Shown: positions 20,104 through 28,720 of the stretch, one piece after another
Position numbering within the stretch: position 1 is the stretch's first letter
Layout of the letters: each line of letters begins with the position of its first letter
Source: Geobacteraceae bacterium
GTDB lineage: Bacteria > Desulfobacterota > Desulfuromonadia > Geobacterales > Pseudopelobacteraceae
Direction: 5' to 3'
Assembly: GCA_016720395.1 (NCBI GenBank)
Contig: JADKKR010000003.1
Coordinates: 310,001 to 374,000, forward strand
Length of the DNA: 64,000 nt
Program-made: the position numbers and the translations under genes
Notes under the pieces: generated by a model
Database searches by the model: none
The model's input: the letters and a program-made list of their open reading frames with translations, nothing else
What the model was told of the DNA's origin: nothing

Positions 20104-23100
20104 ATGAATAAAGCCTATCGCCTGATCTGGAGCAGAGCCAAAGACGCGTGGGTCATAGCGGCAGAGATTGTAAAAGGGAACGGCGGCCCGCCCCCCATCA
20201 CCGTGAGCGCCATTGTTGTCGCGGCCTCGCTGGCGCTGGCCGCCGGAGGTGCCTATGCCCTGCCGACAGCCCCGACAGTGATCAACGGGACGGTCAATTT
20301 CGGAACCACGGGGAACACCCTCACGGTCACCAACTCCCCCAACTCGATCATCAACTGGCAGGCCTTTTCCATTGCAGCAAACGAGGCGGTCCGCTTTAAC
20401 CAGCAGAGCGCGCTCAGTGCCGTGCTCAACCGGGTTACCGGCCTTGACCCGTCCCAACTCCTGGGGACTCTTCAGTCCAACGGCAAGGTGTTCCTGATCA
20501 ACCCCAACGGGATCATCTTCGGCCAGGGCTCACGCATTGATGTCGGTGGCCTGGTGGCATCCAGCCTTGGCATCACCAACAGTGACTTCCTGACGGGCAG
20601 CTACCGCTTCTCTGCTGATTCCACTGCAGGTGCGGTCAATAACCAGGGGGCGATCACCACCACTGCCGGGGGCCTGGTCTGGCTGATCTCGCCCAACGTC
20701 GAGAACAGCGGCGTCATCACCGCGCCAAATGGCAGTGTCATGCTGGCAGCCGGGCAGAGTGTCCACATGGTGGATCCGCAACGGCCTGAGATCGCCGTAG
20801 TGGTCAGTGCTCCGTCAGACCAGGCGGTCAACCTGGGGAGCGTACTTACCCAGGGCGGCTCCGCAGGCATTTTTGGTTCGCTGGTCAGCCAGCAGGGTGT
20901 GATCAATGCCGACAGCGCTGTGGCAGGGCCGGGAGGGCGGATCTTCCTGAAATCCACTGCAGCGACTACCGTGGCAGCAGGCAGTCTTACCACCGCAAGT
21001 GCCCTGGACACGGGTGACGGCGGCAGGATCATTGTCTGGTCAGATGGAGATACGAAGGTTGCCGGTACCCTCTCTGCCACCGGCGGCCTCAATGGCGGCA
21101 ACGGCGGCTTTATAGAGACATCGGGCACTCATGTCAAGATTGCAGATACCGCTCGAGTCAGTACACGTGCTGCTTCAGGAAAAACCGGCACATGGCTGAT
21201 CGACCCTGACGATTTCACCATAGCGGCCAGTGGCGGCGACATGACCGGGGCAGACCTGTCCACCAGCCTCGGAAGCACTAATGTGATTATTCAGACCAAT
21301 AGTGCCGGAACAAGCGGCAATGGAGACATTTTTGTCAATGATGCGGTTACCTGGGGTGTCCCCACCCAGCTGACGCTCCTGGCTGACAGAAACATTGATA
21401 TTACTGCTCCCATAACTGCCACAGATCTCGGTGCCATCCTGACTCTCAATGCGCCCGGATTAATCACCCAGTCAGCTGCAGCCCCCATCACGGCCGCCAA
21501 TCTTGAACTGCTGAACGGTACCTTTACACTGAAGAATCCCGGCAACGCCATCGGCACTCTAGCCGGAAATGTGACGGCGGTCGACCTGTTCAACAACCAG
21601 ACTCTCACCGTCGGTTCGGCAGGCGGCGCGACCGGACTGTACGCCAGTGGTGACATCCGTCTCGAAGCTATTGGTAAGGCCGGGCAAAGCGGCATTGTGG
21701 TAAATTCATATGTCTATGGTGCAAATATCTATATGAAGGGTACGGGCGGCGCCGGGGCCAATAGCTCCTGTTCATCAGGGAACTGCTACGGGGGAAATGG
21801 CGGTCATGGTGTTGTCGTGAATTACTCAGGTGGTTTTTATGATGCCATCTCAGCTACTGGTAACATTACCATCAAGGGTTTCGGTGGGAATGGCGGCAAC
21901 GCAGACCTTTCCGGTTCCACCACGCCCGGTGATGCCCGTGGCGGATATGGCGGACATGGAATTTATGTGTACAGCCGTTCGGTTATAAAATCCATTGGCA
22001 CATCTGCTGAAACCGTCCGGCTTGAAGGGACAGGCGGCAAGGGTGGCACTGCACTGGGAGCAGCTTACGACCAGGGTACTGCAGGCAATGCTTTCGGTGG
22101 TGGCGGTGGAGAAGGCATTCTCCTCAATGGTCAGGCAGGAGACAGGTATACATCCGCAAATGTAGTTCTCATAGGCACCGGCGGTTCAGGGGGCGATGCA
22201 ACCGGTGGTTTAGCCACCGGTACTGCCGTGAATAACGGCACTGCCGGCCACGCAACCGGTGGGTCAGGCGGCCACGGTATCTATCTTTATGGTCAGCGCA
22301 CGTACGGACAACCTACGTATGGATACGGCATGGCCCTTTCCGGGTACGGCTCAGTGACCCTGCAGGGAGCAGGCGGGAAAGGCGGTTTCGGTACGGGGGG
22401 CGGCGGCGGTGCGGATTCCTGGGGCGGTTATGGTCAAGGCGGCCGTGGCGGCCGGGGCCTCTACATTTACAACAGCGCCCAGATTTCAACCCAGTACAGC
22501 GGGGCTGTCTCCCTGTACGGCAAAGGTGGTGACGGCGGTATCGGTAGCGGAGGGAGCGGCGTCCTTGGTGCGGGTGATGCAGATGGTGGAAACGGAGGTA
22601 TGGGGATTCACGTTTACGGTAGCAGGGTGTTTTCCAGAACTGGGCTCATAGACCTCACGGGCATAGGGGGAAACGGGGGCAATGGCAACGGTTTCTATGT
22701 TTACGGCAGCAATGGAGGTGCTGGAATCCACCTTGATGAAAGTAGTGTGACTTCCACCTTCTCTTCCATACAGTTCACCGGTACAGGGGGGGCGGGAGGT
22801 CTCGGTAGTGGTACTTCAGGTGGCTACACCGGTTCCGGCGGTTCGGGAATTCATCTTTACAGCTACACAAGTAACAATCTTGTGCGGACGGATGGGGCAA
22901 TAACTCTGAACGGCAACGGCGGTTCCGGTGGTGGTTCATCTGCCGGCGTTGGCGGTGACGGGGGCATTGGCCTCTTGGTGGAATACGGAAGCTATTCTCC
23001 TTTTGATGCCGCCATCAGTTCCCGGACCTCTGTGAATATAACCGGCAACGGCGGGTCCGGCGGTTTCGGTGGCGGTGGCAACGGAATTCAGGGGATGGGA

Positions 23101-24174
23101 GTACAGGATGCCTGGGCGGGCGGCGAAGGCGCCGTTAAGGCGCCTAGCGGCACGGTAACAGGAAAAGGAGGGATAAACCTCACCGGTATGCTTGATTCGG
23201 TGACACTCAATAACAGTGTCAGCGGCGACATCGTCTATACTACTGCAAACTATGGTTACAACTATGGTCTTGTTGTGAGCGGAGCCAACTCAGTCGCCGG
23301 CGGGGGCTTCTCTGTCTCGGACGGTAGTGGCGGTGCGCTGACGATGGCGGGGATATCCACGGTCAACGGCTTGGTAAACCTGCAGTCAGACTCAGACGTG
23401 ATCTTCACCGGAGCGATCAATGCCGGTTCCGGTGCTGTGTCCATTTCCAGCAACGGTGCCATTGTCGGTCTCCAGGGAGTATCCTCCATCAACGCCGGCA
23501 GTGCGACGCTGAGCTCCAGTACCGGCATTGGAGACGCCGGACCTTTGCAGACCGCTGTGAGCACCCTTTCGGTGTATAACAACTCTTCAGGCAACGTCCA
23601 GATCTCGAATGTCGGTGCCCTGACGGTAAATAACCTCATCAATACCGGTGGATCAATAACCCTGGAAAACGTGGGGGCCATAACGCTGAACGGTGATGCG
23701 ATAAACGGTACGGGTGTCTACGCGGGATACTTCAGCGGCTCTGTCCCTATAATCAGTACCTATGGCTGTGATGTCACGATTACGGCTCACAGCCCCCTCA
23801 CGGTTAATGGGCCTGTCTTTGCCACCGGCAACATATCACTGAACGCAGGGGCTACCGGCTCACCGCTGGATACCCTGCTGATCAACAATACAGCTGCGGT
23901 CTCCGCCGGGATAAATGCCACCCTGACAGCAGGTAATCTTGTCACCATGAACAGCCCGGTGCTGGTCGGCCAGGTAGTACCCCCCGGGTCTCTCACTGTC
24001 AACCAGGCTTTGAACCCGCCACCGCCCTTAATCACGTCTCTGGATGTGGCATCGCTTATAAACGATGTTGTCTGGACCATGGGCCGTGAATCAACAGATC
24101 TGTCGGACGAGGATAATGAAATTTATCAGGGAGGCAAGAATGGCGAAGGCGATAAAGTTTCCTATTGCAACTAG
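20104..24174 (+). CDS. TpsA exoprotein, filamentous-hemagglutinin family, Gly/Tyr-rich
   Basis: This is the 1356-residue secreted partner. It opens with an extended signal peptide region (MNKAYRLIWSRAKDAWVIAA is an ESPR-like start; cleavage likely after GGAYA). Residues about 55-180 are the TPS secretion domain with FNQQSALSAVLNRVTG and LINPNGIIFGQGSRIDVGGL. Two N-terminal beta-helix parts follow to about 540, then roughly 460 residues of glycine-rich repeats (540-1003), then ordinary beta-helix sequence. It ends VSYCN with a single near-terminal Cys and no YadA-type anchor. It probably forms a surface or released beta-helical fibre. Its last 35 bases overlap the FecR gene. No known toxin domain is visible at the C-terminus. 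Confidence 0.92.
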   Translation: MNKAYRLIWSRAKDAWVIAAEIVKGNGGPPPITVSAIVVAASLALAAGGAYALPTAPTVINGTVNFGTTGNTLTVTNSPNSIINWQAFSIAANEAVRFNQQSALSAVLNRVTGLDPSQLLGTLQSNGKVFLINPNGIIFGQGSRIDVGGLVASSLGITNSDFLTGSYRFSADSTAGAVNNQGAITTTAGGLVWLISPNVENSGVITAPNGSVMLAAGQSVHMVDPQRPEIAVVVSAPSDQAVNLGSVLTQGGSAGIFGSLVSQQGVINADSAVAGPGGRIFLKSTAATTVAAGSLTTASALDTGDGGRIIVWSDGDTKVAGTLSATGGLNGGNGGFIETSGTHVKIADTARVSTRAASGKTGTWLIDPDDFTIAASGGDMTGADLSTSLGSTNVIIQTNSAGTSGNGDIFVNDAVTWGVPTQLTLLADRNIDITAPITATDLGAILTLNAPGLITQSAAAPITAANLELLNGTFTLKNPGNAIGTLAGNVTAVDLFNNQTLTVGSAGGATGLYASGDIRLEAIGKAGQSGIVVNSYVYGANIYMKGTGGAGANSSCSSGNCYGGNGGHGVVVNYSGGFYDAISATGNITIKGFGGNGGNADLSGSTTPGDARGGYGGHGIYVYSRSVIKSIGTSAETVRLEGTGGKGGTALGAAYDQGTAGNAFGGGGGEGILLNGQAGDRYTSANVVLIGTGGSGGDATGGLATGTAVNNGTAGHATGGSGGHGIYLYGQRTYGQPTYGYGMALSGYGSVTLQGAGGKGGFGTGGGGGADSWGGYGQGGRGGRGLYIYNSAQISTQYSGAVSLYGKGGDGGIGSGGSGVLGAGDADGGNGGMGIHVYGSRVFSRTGLIDLTGIGGNGGNGNGFYVYGSNGGAGIHLDESSVTSTFSSIQFTGTGGAGGLGSGTSGGYTGSGGSGIHLYSYTSNNLVRTDGAITLNGNGGSGGGSSAGVGGDGGIGLLVEYGSYSPFDAAISSRTSVNITGNGGSGGFGGGGNGIQGMGVQDAWAGGEGAVKAPSGTVTGKGGINLTGMLDSVTLNNSVSGDIVYTTANYGYNYGLVVSGANSVAGGGFSVSDGSGGALTMAGISTVNGLVNLQSDSDVIFTGAINAGSGAVSISSNGAIVGLQGVSSINAGSATLSSSTGIGDAGPLQTAVSTLSVYNNSSGNVQISNVGALTVNNLINTGGSITLENVGAITLNGDAINGTGVYAGYFSGSVPIISTYGCDVTITAHSPLTVNGPVFATGNISLNAGATGSPLDTLLINNTAAVSAGINATLTAGNLVTMNSPVLVGQVVPPGSLTVNQALNPPPPLITSLDVASLINDVVWTMGRESTDLSDEDNEIYQGGKNGEGDKVSYCN
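21721..23110 (+). repeat. Gly/Tyr-rich imperfect tandem repeats within TpsA
   Basis: About eight imperfect units of 55-75 residues each combine a strand plus loop such as LEGTGGKGG with a second turn such as GGHGIYVYSRS, GGHGIYLYGQR, GGRGLYIYNSA, GGMGIHVYGSR or GSGIHLYSYT. The recurring GI-aromatic-hydrophobic-Tyr motif would place tyrosines at regular beta-helix positions. Unit sequences vary in both DNA and protein, so this is not a recent expansion. Confidence 0.8.
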
Positions 24175-24817
24175 CATTCTGCTGCTGGCAGCACTCATTT
24201 TCCCTGGCATGGCTCCGGCGGCGACTGGCGTGGGGACGGTCACACACCTGAGCGGTCCGCTCTTTGCCCGGAACGAGTCAGCACCAACCAGGACCCTGGC
24301 TGTCAAATCTGCCGTGGATAAGGGCGACACCCTCGTCACCGAGAAGCGTACCTATGGCCGGGTAAAGTTTACGGATAATGGAGAAATAACCTTGCGGCCC
24401 GGCACCAGCTTTGTGGTGGATAGCTATTTCTTCGATAAAGAGAACCCGAAAGGTGACAGCGCTGTGTTCGGCCTGGTGAAAGGAAGCCTGCGAGCCGTCA
24501 CCGGCCAGGTAGGCAAACGGGGCGACCAGAATGCCTACAGGATGAAGACGCCGGCAGCCACCATTGGTGTCCGTGGTACCGCCTATGATCTGCGGGTCTG
24601 CAGGGATGGAGATTGTCCCGGGCTGGCCGACGGCATCTATTTCTTTGTCATTGAAGGGGTGATCGAGGCTCGCAACAGGGCTGGATTCAAACTGTTCGGG
24701 GTCGGACAATACGGGTATGTGAAGGATGAGGATACGGAACCGGAACTGCTTAACGAAAGACCTAACGTCAATTTCGATCTCCCTGTATTTGACGCGGATG
24801 TTTGTCTCTGCCGTTGA
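24140..24817 (+). CDS. exported FecR-domain protein
   Basis: A signal peptide (residues 1-28, ending MAPAA) precedes a FecR-type domain (about 30-150; motifs GEITLRPGTSFVVDSY and KTPAATIGVRGTAYDL). FecR domains sense or bind cell-envelope signals, and stand-alone exported versions are common next to TPS exoproteins and CHASE2 proteins. The start at 24140 has an ideal site (GGGAGG, six bases) and overlaps the end of tpsA by 35 bases, so the two are translated from one message. The tail has four Cys (RVCRDGDC and DVCLCR) that could form disulfides. There is no anti-sigma segment or TonB receptor nearby. Confidence 0.88.
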   Translation: MAKAIKFPIATSILLLAALIFPGMAPAATGVGTVTHLSGPLFARNESAPTRTLAVKSAVDKGDTLVTEKRTYGRVKFTDNGEITLRPGTSFVVDSYFFDKENPKGDSAVFGLVKGSLRAVTGQVGKRGDQNAYRMKTPAATIGVRGTAYDLRVCRDGDCPGLADGIYFFVIEGVIEARNRAGFKLFGVGQYGYVKDEDTEPELLNERPNVNFDLPVFDADVCLCR

Positions 24818-24860
24818 GGGCCAGCGAAAGGAAGTAGATTCCAGTTTGAACGGAGATTAG

Positions 24861-24890
24861 CAAATCCCCTTGCGAAAGCAGGGGGATTTG
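24861..24890 (+). terminator. stem-loop terminator after the FecR gene
   Basis: A 13-bp stem including one T-G wobble (24861-24873 with 24878-24890) is closed by a GAAA tetraloop and followed by a T-rich but interrupted tail (TTGTTGT). It separates the TPS-FecR unit from the sulfotransferase gene, probably allowing some read-through. Confidence 0.65.
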
Positions 24891-24941
24891 TTGTATCAGA
24901 TGTCATCAGAATTATTGTAAATTTAATGACCGGAGGATGTA

Positions 24942-25883
24942 ATGACTTCACGCGCACAACACACCGGACTGTCAAAGCGCATGTTGTACGTCACCGGTCT
25001 TCCCCGTGCCGGTTCCACGCTTCTTTGCCAACTCCTGGGCATCCACCCCCACGTGTACAGCATCGGTCACAGTTCCCCCCTTGCAAATCTGCTCGAACAG
25101 TTGCGTCACGGCCTGAGCGACAGCCCATTTCTGCTTGCCCAGCTGGATGTTGACTTCGACCTGGCTTACGGCCGCATCATCAATGCGTTCCGTGGTTTCA
25201 TCAACGGCTGGACAGAAGAGACCGCCCGGCCGGTCGTGGTGGACAAAAACCGCAGCTGGCTCGGAATGGTCGAGACCGTGCAACTTCTGGATCCGGATTT
25301 CAGGATGCTGGCCTGCGTGCGCGATCCGATCCAGATCCTCGGCTCAATCGAGGCGCAGCACCAGAAGACCCTGCTGCTTGATTTCCCTGACCATATGGCC
25401 CCCAATTCGGCCTGGTTCAGGGGAGATGCCCTGTTCAGCAATAACGGAGTCGTTGGCGGCCCGCTCAGGGCTATTGAAAACCTTCAGGATATCACTAACG
25501 ACCGTGGCATCAAGGAGCGGGTCTACTTCGTTATATTTGAACGATTGGTGAACGACCCGATTGGAGAGATGTCCCGCATCTTTTCCTGGCTGGGGATGCC
25601 GGAATGTGCCATTGATCCCGCCAACCTGCCGGTGAAAAAGCATGAAAGCGACAGCTACTACCGCTACAAGTATCGTCATACTACGCATCCGAAGATATCT
25701 CCTCCGGCGCCTCATCAGGTTTCGATGAGGATCGCCCGCGAGATTTTCTATAAGCACCGCTGGTTCTACGACAGCCTCTATCCCGAGGCCTATCCCGAGC
25801 TGCGGGGTGAACAGGGACCCGCTCCCGGATACGCGACAGGAACTCCTGCCAACGAACCATCTCCTCCGGTTGCAATGCCATGA
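24942..25883 (+). CDS. PAPS-dependent sulfotransferase family protein
   Basis: Cytoplasmic sulfotransferases move sulfate from PAPS to a hydroxyl or amine. The 5'-phosphosulfate loop is clear at residues about 16-30 (YVTGLPRAGSTLLCQLL), and the 3'-phosphate segment follows near 120-135 (CVRDPIQILGSIEAQH). At 313 residues it is of normal length, with a Pro-rich tail. ATG 24942 follows GGAGG. The acceptor cannot be read from sequence. It is the first of three consecutive enzymes (sulfotransferase, methyltransferase, adenylate-forming enzyme) directly behind the TpsA/FecR genes, which suggests modification of the exoprotein or of a surface glycan or lipid; that link is inference. Confidence 0.88.
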   Translation: MTSRAQHTGLSKRMLYVTGLPRAGSTLLCQLLGIHPHVYSIGHSSPLANLLEQLRHGLSDSPFLLAQLDVDFDLAYGRIINAFRGFINGWTEETARPVVVDKNRSWLGMVETVQLLDPDFRMLACVRDPIQILGSIEAQHQKTLLLDFPDHMAPNSAWFRGDALFSNNGVVGGPLRAIENLQDITNDRGIKERVYFVIFERLVNDPIGEMSRIFSWLGMPECAIDPANLPVKKHESDSYYRYKYRHTTHPKISPPAPHQVSMRIAREIFYKHRWFYDSLYPEAYPELRGEQGPAPGYATGTPANEPSPPVAMP

Positions 25884-25932
25884 TTAACGGTATATCTGGC
25901 CGTCCTGCCCCGCTCTACGGGACGCTCCGTCG

Positions 25933-26760
25933 ATGAACTCTCCTGAACCATACTGGAACCGCATCGGTTCCGACTGGTCCCTGATCGCCCCCCCTCTTCG
26001 CCCATGCGCCGAGGATACGGTCTGTATGGAACGGATGGTCCGTGACTGGTACGGTGACCCGGCCCGCGGTTCCCTCCGGGCAGGTGTGCTGGGGGTCACT
26101 CCGGAAATAGTGTGCATGAACTGGCCGGAGCAGGCCCGGATTACCGCATTTGACAAGGAGCCGGCAATGATCGGCTACCTCTGGCCGAAAAGCGGGCTTC
26201 CCCATGCAACGCCCCTGTGCTGCAACTGGCTCTCTCTCCCGATTGCCGATGCCGGGCTTGATGTGGTGGCGGGAGACGGGTCCCTGACACAATTGTCATT
26301 TCCGGACGAACATCAGGGGGTCGCACGGGAACTGGCCCGGGTCGTGGCGCCGGGGGGAATTCTGGTGCTGAGGCTCTTTGTGCCGCCGCTCGAGCGCGAA
26401 TCGGTCGACACTGTTTTCGATGAACTCAGGAACGGCCGTATGGTGAATTGTAGCGCATTCCGGTGGCGTCTGCTGATGTCCCTTCAGGAGTGCCCGGAAA
26501 AAGGCATCTGTGTGGGAGAGGCCTGGGAGGTCTGGCATTCCCGTATCCCCTCACCAGAGCTGCTGGCAGAGTCTCTTGGATGGCCCATCGAGGCTGTCCG
26601 GGTGATTGACCGTTACCGTTCGGCAACGGCCGTGTACACCTTCACATCCCTTGAAACGGTCCGTGCTCTTCTGGAGCCTGCCTTCTTCATGACCGAACGG
26701 GTCGTCCCGTCCTATCAGGAGGGCATCCGTTATCCTACCGTATGCTTCCGACGCCGATGA
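25933..26760 (+). CDS. SAM-dependent methyltransferase-like protein
   Basis: The 275-residue protein has a class I methyltransferase layout. A divergent glycine-poor motif I region (RAGVLGVTPEIVCMNWPEQA) is followed by an acidic strand end (ITAFDKE), LDVVAGDGSLTQLSFPD as motif IV, and VVAPGGILVLRLF as motif V-VI. Motif I lacks the usual GxGxG, so cofactor binding may be altered. It starts 49 bases after the sulfotransferase with a weak ribosome site, and its stop overlaps the next gene's start (ATGA), so the two are translationally coupled. The substrate is unknown. Confidence 0.72.
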   Translation: MNSPEPYWNRIGSDWSLIAPPLRPCAEDTVCMERMVRDWYGDPARGSLRAGVLGVTPEIVCMNWPEQARITAFDKEPAMIGYLWPKSGLPHATPLCCNWLSLPIADAGLDVVAGDGSLTQLSFPDEHQGVARELARVVAPGGILVLRLFVPPLERESVDTVFDELRNGRMVNCSAFRWRLLMSLQECPEKGICVGEAWEVWHSRIPSPELLAESLGWPIEAVRVIDRYRSATAVYTFTSLETVRALLEPAFFMTERVVPSYQEGIRYPTVCFRRR

Positions 26761-28109
26761 ACGATGCCATGAAGTCCTCACTTCCGGAGCTTGTCTGGCC
26801 GCCGTTGCCGTCCGGTCCGGCTGCCTCCATGCTGGCCATGCTCCGCTACCTCGACGAGAGCCAGTGGTGGGATGCCGATCGCCTGGTCAAAAGTCAGCTT
26901 CGTCAGGCGGAGGCACTTGTGGCACATGCGCGCAGCTCCAGCCCTTACAGTTCCGACCGCCTCAAGGGGTTCAGCGGTTCATCGCCGCTCAACATGGAGA
27001 GGTGGCGTGAACTGCCGCTGCTTACCCGGGCAGAGATCCAGGAGGCGGGGGATTTACTGCACTGTCGCCATCTGCCGCCGGAACACGGAGAAACCTTCAC
27101 AACCACAACCTCCGGTTCGACCGGACAGCCGGTCACGACCCGGGGGACCGGACTGACCCGCTTTTTCTGGAATGTTCTGACTCTGAGGGATCACTGCTGG
27201 CATAAGCGCTCGGTGGATGGCTGCCATGCAATCATCAGGGTGTTCGACTTCCCGGCGGAGAACGGTCTGGAACAGCCGGATTGGGGAGCACCGTTCAATC
27301 AGGTTTACACCACGGGGCCGAGTGCACTCATCAGCCTTCTGGTCGATGTTTCGAAACAGGCGGAATGGCTCCTGCACGTAAATCCCCGTTATCTGCTGAC
27401 CTATCCCTCCAACCTGAAGGCACTGCTGGAGATCTTCGATCAGACGGGAGACTCCCTGTCGAATCTCCGGCAGGTTCGCACCATTGGCGAGACACTGACA
27501 TCCGATATCGCAGATGCATGCCGGAGCGTATGGAAAGTTCCGGTAGTGGATATGTACAGCTCCCAGGAGGTCGGCTATATCGCCATGCAGTGCCCGGATG
27601 GAGATTGCTATCATGCCCAGTCGGAAAACCTGCTGGTGGAGGTGCTGGACGAGACCGGCAACCCCTGTGGACCGGGTCAGGTGGGGCAGGTGGTGGTGAC
27701 GGCGCTGCATAATTTCGCGACCCCCCTGATCAGGTATGCCATCGGTGATTATGCGGAGGTCGGAGAGCCGTGCAGCTGCGGCCGCGGCCTTCCGTCACTC
27801 AGACGCATACTCGGCCGTCGCCGTAATCTTCTGACCCTCCCCACAGGTGAGCGGTTCTGGCCCATTTTCGGCACACGGACCTTCCGGGATATCTCGCCCG
27901 CCATACGCCAGTACCAGGTGATCCAGACCGCACTCGACCGGTTGGAGGTACGGCTGGTAACGGACGTGGCGCTCAGCGTTGATATCGAGCAGAAATTACG
28001 GGAGCTGGTCGTCCGGACTGTCGGCTACCCACTCGGAGTCGATTTCGCCTATCCCGCGGAGATCCGTGTTGCTGCGGGAAAACATGAGGAGTTCAGGTCT
28101 GAAATATAA
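26757..28109 (+). CDS. PaaK/CapK-like adenylate-forming enzyme
   Basis: This member of the AMP-dependent ligase superfamily resembles phenylacetate-CoA ligase and CapK. It has the phosphate-binding loop TTTTSGSTGQPVTTRGTG, the adenine region VDMYSSQEVGYIAMQC, and the YAIGDYAE motif. A Cys cluster (CSCGRG) near the hinge is typical of this branch. It would activate a carboxylate as acyl-AMP for transfer to CoA or another acceptor. Start ATG 26757 overlaps the methyltransferase stop by four bases; an upstream in-frame ATG at 26742 is possible. No acyl carrier protein or condensation domain is adjacent. Confidence 0.82.
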   Translation: MNDAMKSSLPELVWPPLPSGPAASMLAMLRYLDESQWWDADRLVKSQLRQAEALVAHARSSSPYSSDRLKGFSGSSPLNMERWRELPLLTRAEIQEAGDLLHCRHLPPEHGETFTTTTSGSTGQPVTTRGTGLTRFFWNVLTLRDHCWHKRSVDGCHAIIRVFDFPAENGLEQPDWGAPFNQVYTTGPSALISLLVDVSKQAEWLLHVNPRYLLTYPSNLKALLEIFDQTGDSLSNLRQVRTIGETLTSDIADACRSVWKVPVVDMYSSQEVGYIAMQCPDGDCYHAQSENLLVEVLDETGNPCGPGQVGQVVVTALHNFATPLIRYAIGDYAEVGEPCSCGRGLPSLRRILGRRRNLLTLPTGERFWPIFGTRTFRDISPAIRQYQVIQTALDRLEVRLVTDVALSVDIEQKLRELVVRTVGYPLGVDFAYPAEIRVAAGKHEEFRSEI

Positions 28110-28278
28110 TTAAAAATCAAACGGTGGAGTAGGCTACGGGAGGAATGTCGTTGAGCGGGGTGAGTGCCGGCCGTTAGCTTGAGTAGGCCGGTATCACACT
28201 GCCGGGCGGTCGCGGCAGATATTGCCGGAAACATAAAATCTCTGACCACTACACTGCCTGATTTCACGATTATCTTTC

Positions 28279-28308
28279 TTGACATCATGATGTTTAAAAC
28301 TTTACACT
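28279..28308 (+). promoter_or_regulatory. sigma-70-type promoter of the cytochrome c7 gene
   Basis: A perfect -35 TTGACA (28279-28284) is separated by 18 bases from TACACT (28303-28308, four of six matches), placing transcription start about 25 bases before the ATG at 28342. The rest of the 232-base gap shows no recognisable element; no GEMM riboswitch was found. Confidence 0.65.
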
Positions 28309-28341
28309 ATTGAAAAATTCACCTCGTAAGGAGACCTCAGC

Positions 28342-28623
28342 ATGAAGAATCTGATCCTCGGTATTACCATTGTCATGTTTGCTGCCGGAAGCGTACTCGG
28401 CTCAGACATGATCAGCCTGCCTGCCAAGAACGGTAATGTGAACTTCCCTCACTCAAAGCATATGGCGATCAAGCAGGAAAAGGGATGCAAAGCCTGCCAT
28501 GAGACTGACAAGGGCGGGAAGATCTCGGGACTCGGTAAGGACTGGGCTCACAAGACCTGCAAAGGGTGCCATGAGACTCTGAAAAAAGGACCTACCAAGT
28601 GCGGCGAATGCCATAAGAAGTAA
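28342..28623 (+). CDS. periplasmic triheme cytochrome c7 (PpcA-like)
   Basis: This small soluble electron carrier shuttles electrons across the periplasm during extracellular or metal respiration. A signal peptide (residues 1-20, ending VLGS) precedes a mature domain with three CXXCH sites (CKACH, CKGCH, CGECH) plus the extra axial histidines expected of c7 (FPHSKH, WAHKTC). It is rich in lysine, as PpcA homologues are. ATG 28342 follows AAGGAG, and it appears monocistronic with its own promoter and terminator. Several paralogues are usual in Geobacter; which one this is cannot be decided here. Confidence 0.95.
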   Translation: MKNLILGITIVMFAAGSVLGSDMISLPAKNGNVNFPHSKHMAIKQEKGCKACHETDKGGKISGLGKDWAHKTCKGCHETLKKGPTKCGECHKK

Positions 28624-28679
28624 TCGAAACGTTACATCAGCCTGTTAAGTTAATCTTTCTGCTTCACTCGTTAAACCTT

Positions 28680-28720
28680 CGAGCCCATGACGTGAAATCA
28701 CGCCATGGGCTCGCTTTGTT
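28680..28720 (+). terminator. terminator after the cytochrome c7 gene
   Basis: A 15-bp stem with one A-C mismatch (28680-28694 with 28699-28713, loop AAAT) is followed by CTTTGTT. It lies between the convergent c7 and DUF2878 genes and may serve both. Confidence 0.75.

Noticed and set aside
21721..23110. CRISPR or tandem DNA repeat array
   Set aside because: The repetition is at protein level (Gly-rich units), with variable unit length and sequence and no spacers.
24065..24139. Longer N-terminus of the FecR protein
   Set aside because: The upstream part lies in tpsA and spoils the signal peptide; ATG 24140 has an ideal ribosome site.
28110..28341. GEMM-type cyclic-dinucleotide riboswitch upstream of the cytochrome c7
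   Set aside because: The conserved GEMM core sequences were not found there or before the dodecaheme cytochrome; only a sigma-70-like promoter is visible.
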